From JAGOEX01 sp964630905 (GTDB lineage Bacteria; UBP6; UBA1177), in NCBI GenBank assembly GCA_964630905.1, contig CAZVWR010000071.1, forward strand, positions 1 to 13,976: a stretch of 13,976 bases of DNA. The letters run 5' to 3'. Positions 13,876 to 13,976 of this stretch are shown here, one piece after another. The notes under the pieces were generated by a model. It was not told the DNA's origin and did no database searches. It saw only the letters and a program-made list of their open reading frames with translations. A program made the position numbers and the translations under genes. Numbering within the stretch: the stretch's first letter is position 1; the number at the start of each line of letters is the position of its first letter.

Positions 13876-13901
13876 CATTAAGGAGCTTGAAGGTAAAATA
13901 A

Positions 13902-13976
13902 ATGAAGAAAAATTATGAAAAAACTTGCATTTCCTGTTTTAACAGAATGATTGTTAACAAGACAAGACAAGACAAG
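13902..13976 (+). CDS. Possible start of an unknown gene, cut by the window edge
   Basis: From ATG 13902 a frame stays open for 25 codons to the end of the window; an AAGG at 13890-13893 is eight bases upstream. The peptide begins MKKNYEKTCISCFNRMIVNK and contains one CxxC (CISC). It then enters the ACAAG repeat, read as TRQDK. I do not recognise it. A competing frame from ATG 13915 begins MKKLAFPVLTE, rather like a signal peptide, but stops at TGA 13948-13950. With so few codons neither can be proven, and the stretch may be a leader or non-coding. Confidence 0.25.
   Translation, partial: MKKNYEKTCISCFNRMIVNKTRQDK
13957..13976 (+). repeat. Pentanucleotide tandem repeat ACAAG x4, running off the edge
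   Basis: ACAAG occurs four times without interruption at 13957-13976 and reaches the last base of the window, so the true copy number is at least four. If it lies inside a gene, gain or loss of one five-base unit would shift the reading frame. Because it stops exactly at the window edge it could also be a contig-end assembly artefact. Confidence 0.85.

Noticed and set aside
1..13976. Mobile elements, CRISPR, tRNA, riboswitch, or a novel defence or metabolic system
   Set aside because: I looked through the gaps and both strands and saw none. Apart from the two ends, every stretch over about 140 bases is accounted for by standard housekeeping genes.

Overview
The window is a complete, uninterrupted bacterial S10-spc-alpha ribosomal protein cluster, entirely on the + strand. 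It begins with the last codons of an elongation factor Tu gene and ends just past a strong terminator that closes the cluster. I read 30 genes from rpsJ to rplQ, all intact, plus the tuf tail. I see no mobile elements, tRNA or rRNA genes, CRISPR array or pseudogene.

Organism: the gene content, Shine-Dalgarno sites before nearly every gene and bacterial-type proteins (RpoA with an alpha-CTD, SecY, IF1) make this a bacterium. The DNA is moderately AT-rich (roughly 40-45% G+C by eye), with AGA favoured for arginine. tuf sits directly before rpsJ, so the str operon probably runs into this one. Ribosomal proteins S14, S4 and L36 are all in the zinc-binding (C+) form. rpmD (L30) is missing from its usual place, and so are map and adk between secY and infA. 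These traits do not fix a phylum. The alpha-CTD wording reminds me of deltaproteobacteria-like lineages, but that is a weak, memory-based impression.

Layout: 1-53 tuf tail. 74-4895 S10 block (rpsJ, rplC, rplD, rplW, rplB, rpsS, rplV, rpsC, rplP, rpmC), followed by rpsQ at 4892. 5152-10249 spc block (rplN, rplX, rplE, rpsZ-type S14, rpsH, rplF, rplR, rpsE, rplO, secY). 10250-10388 is the largest gap inside the cluster and holds one doubtful 40-codon ORF. 10389-13737 alpha block (infA, rpmJ, rpsM, rpsK, rpsD, rpoA, rplQ). 13756-13790 intrinsic terminator. 13791-13976 is a downstream region with a good sigma70-type promoter, a possible gene start and four ACAAG repeats reaching the window edge.

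How it works together: the genes supply both ribosomal subunits, the translocon pore SecY, initiation factor IF1 and the RNA polymerase alpha subunit, so they couple ribosome, secretion and transcription capacity. Tight spacing, four stop/start overlaps (rplD/rplW, rplP/rpmC, rpmC/rpsQ, rpoA/rplQ) and an 11-base rplO/secY overlap point to co-transcription and translational coupling. I find no convincing new system here. The points worth a second look are small: the absent L30, a bipolar low-complexity tail on L17, an RNA hairpin in the rpsS-rplV gap, the small ORF between secY and infA, many TTG/GTG starts, and the pentanucleotide repeat at the right edge.
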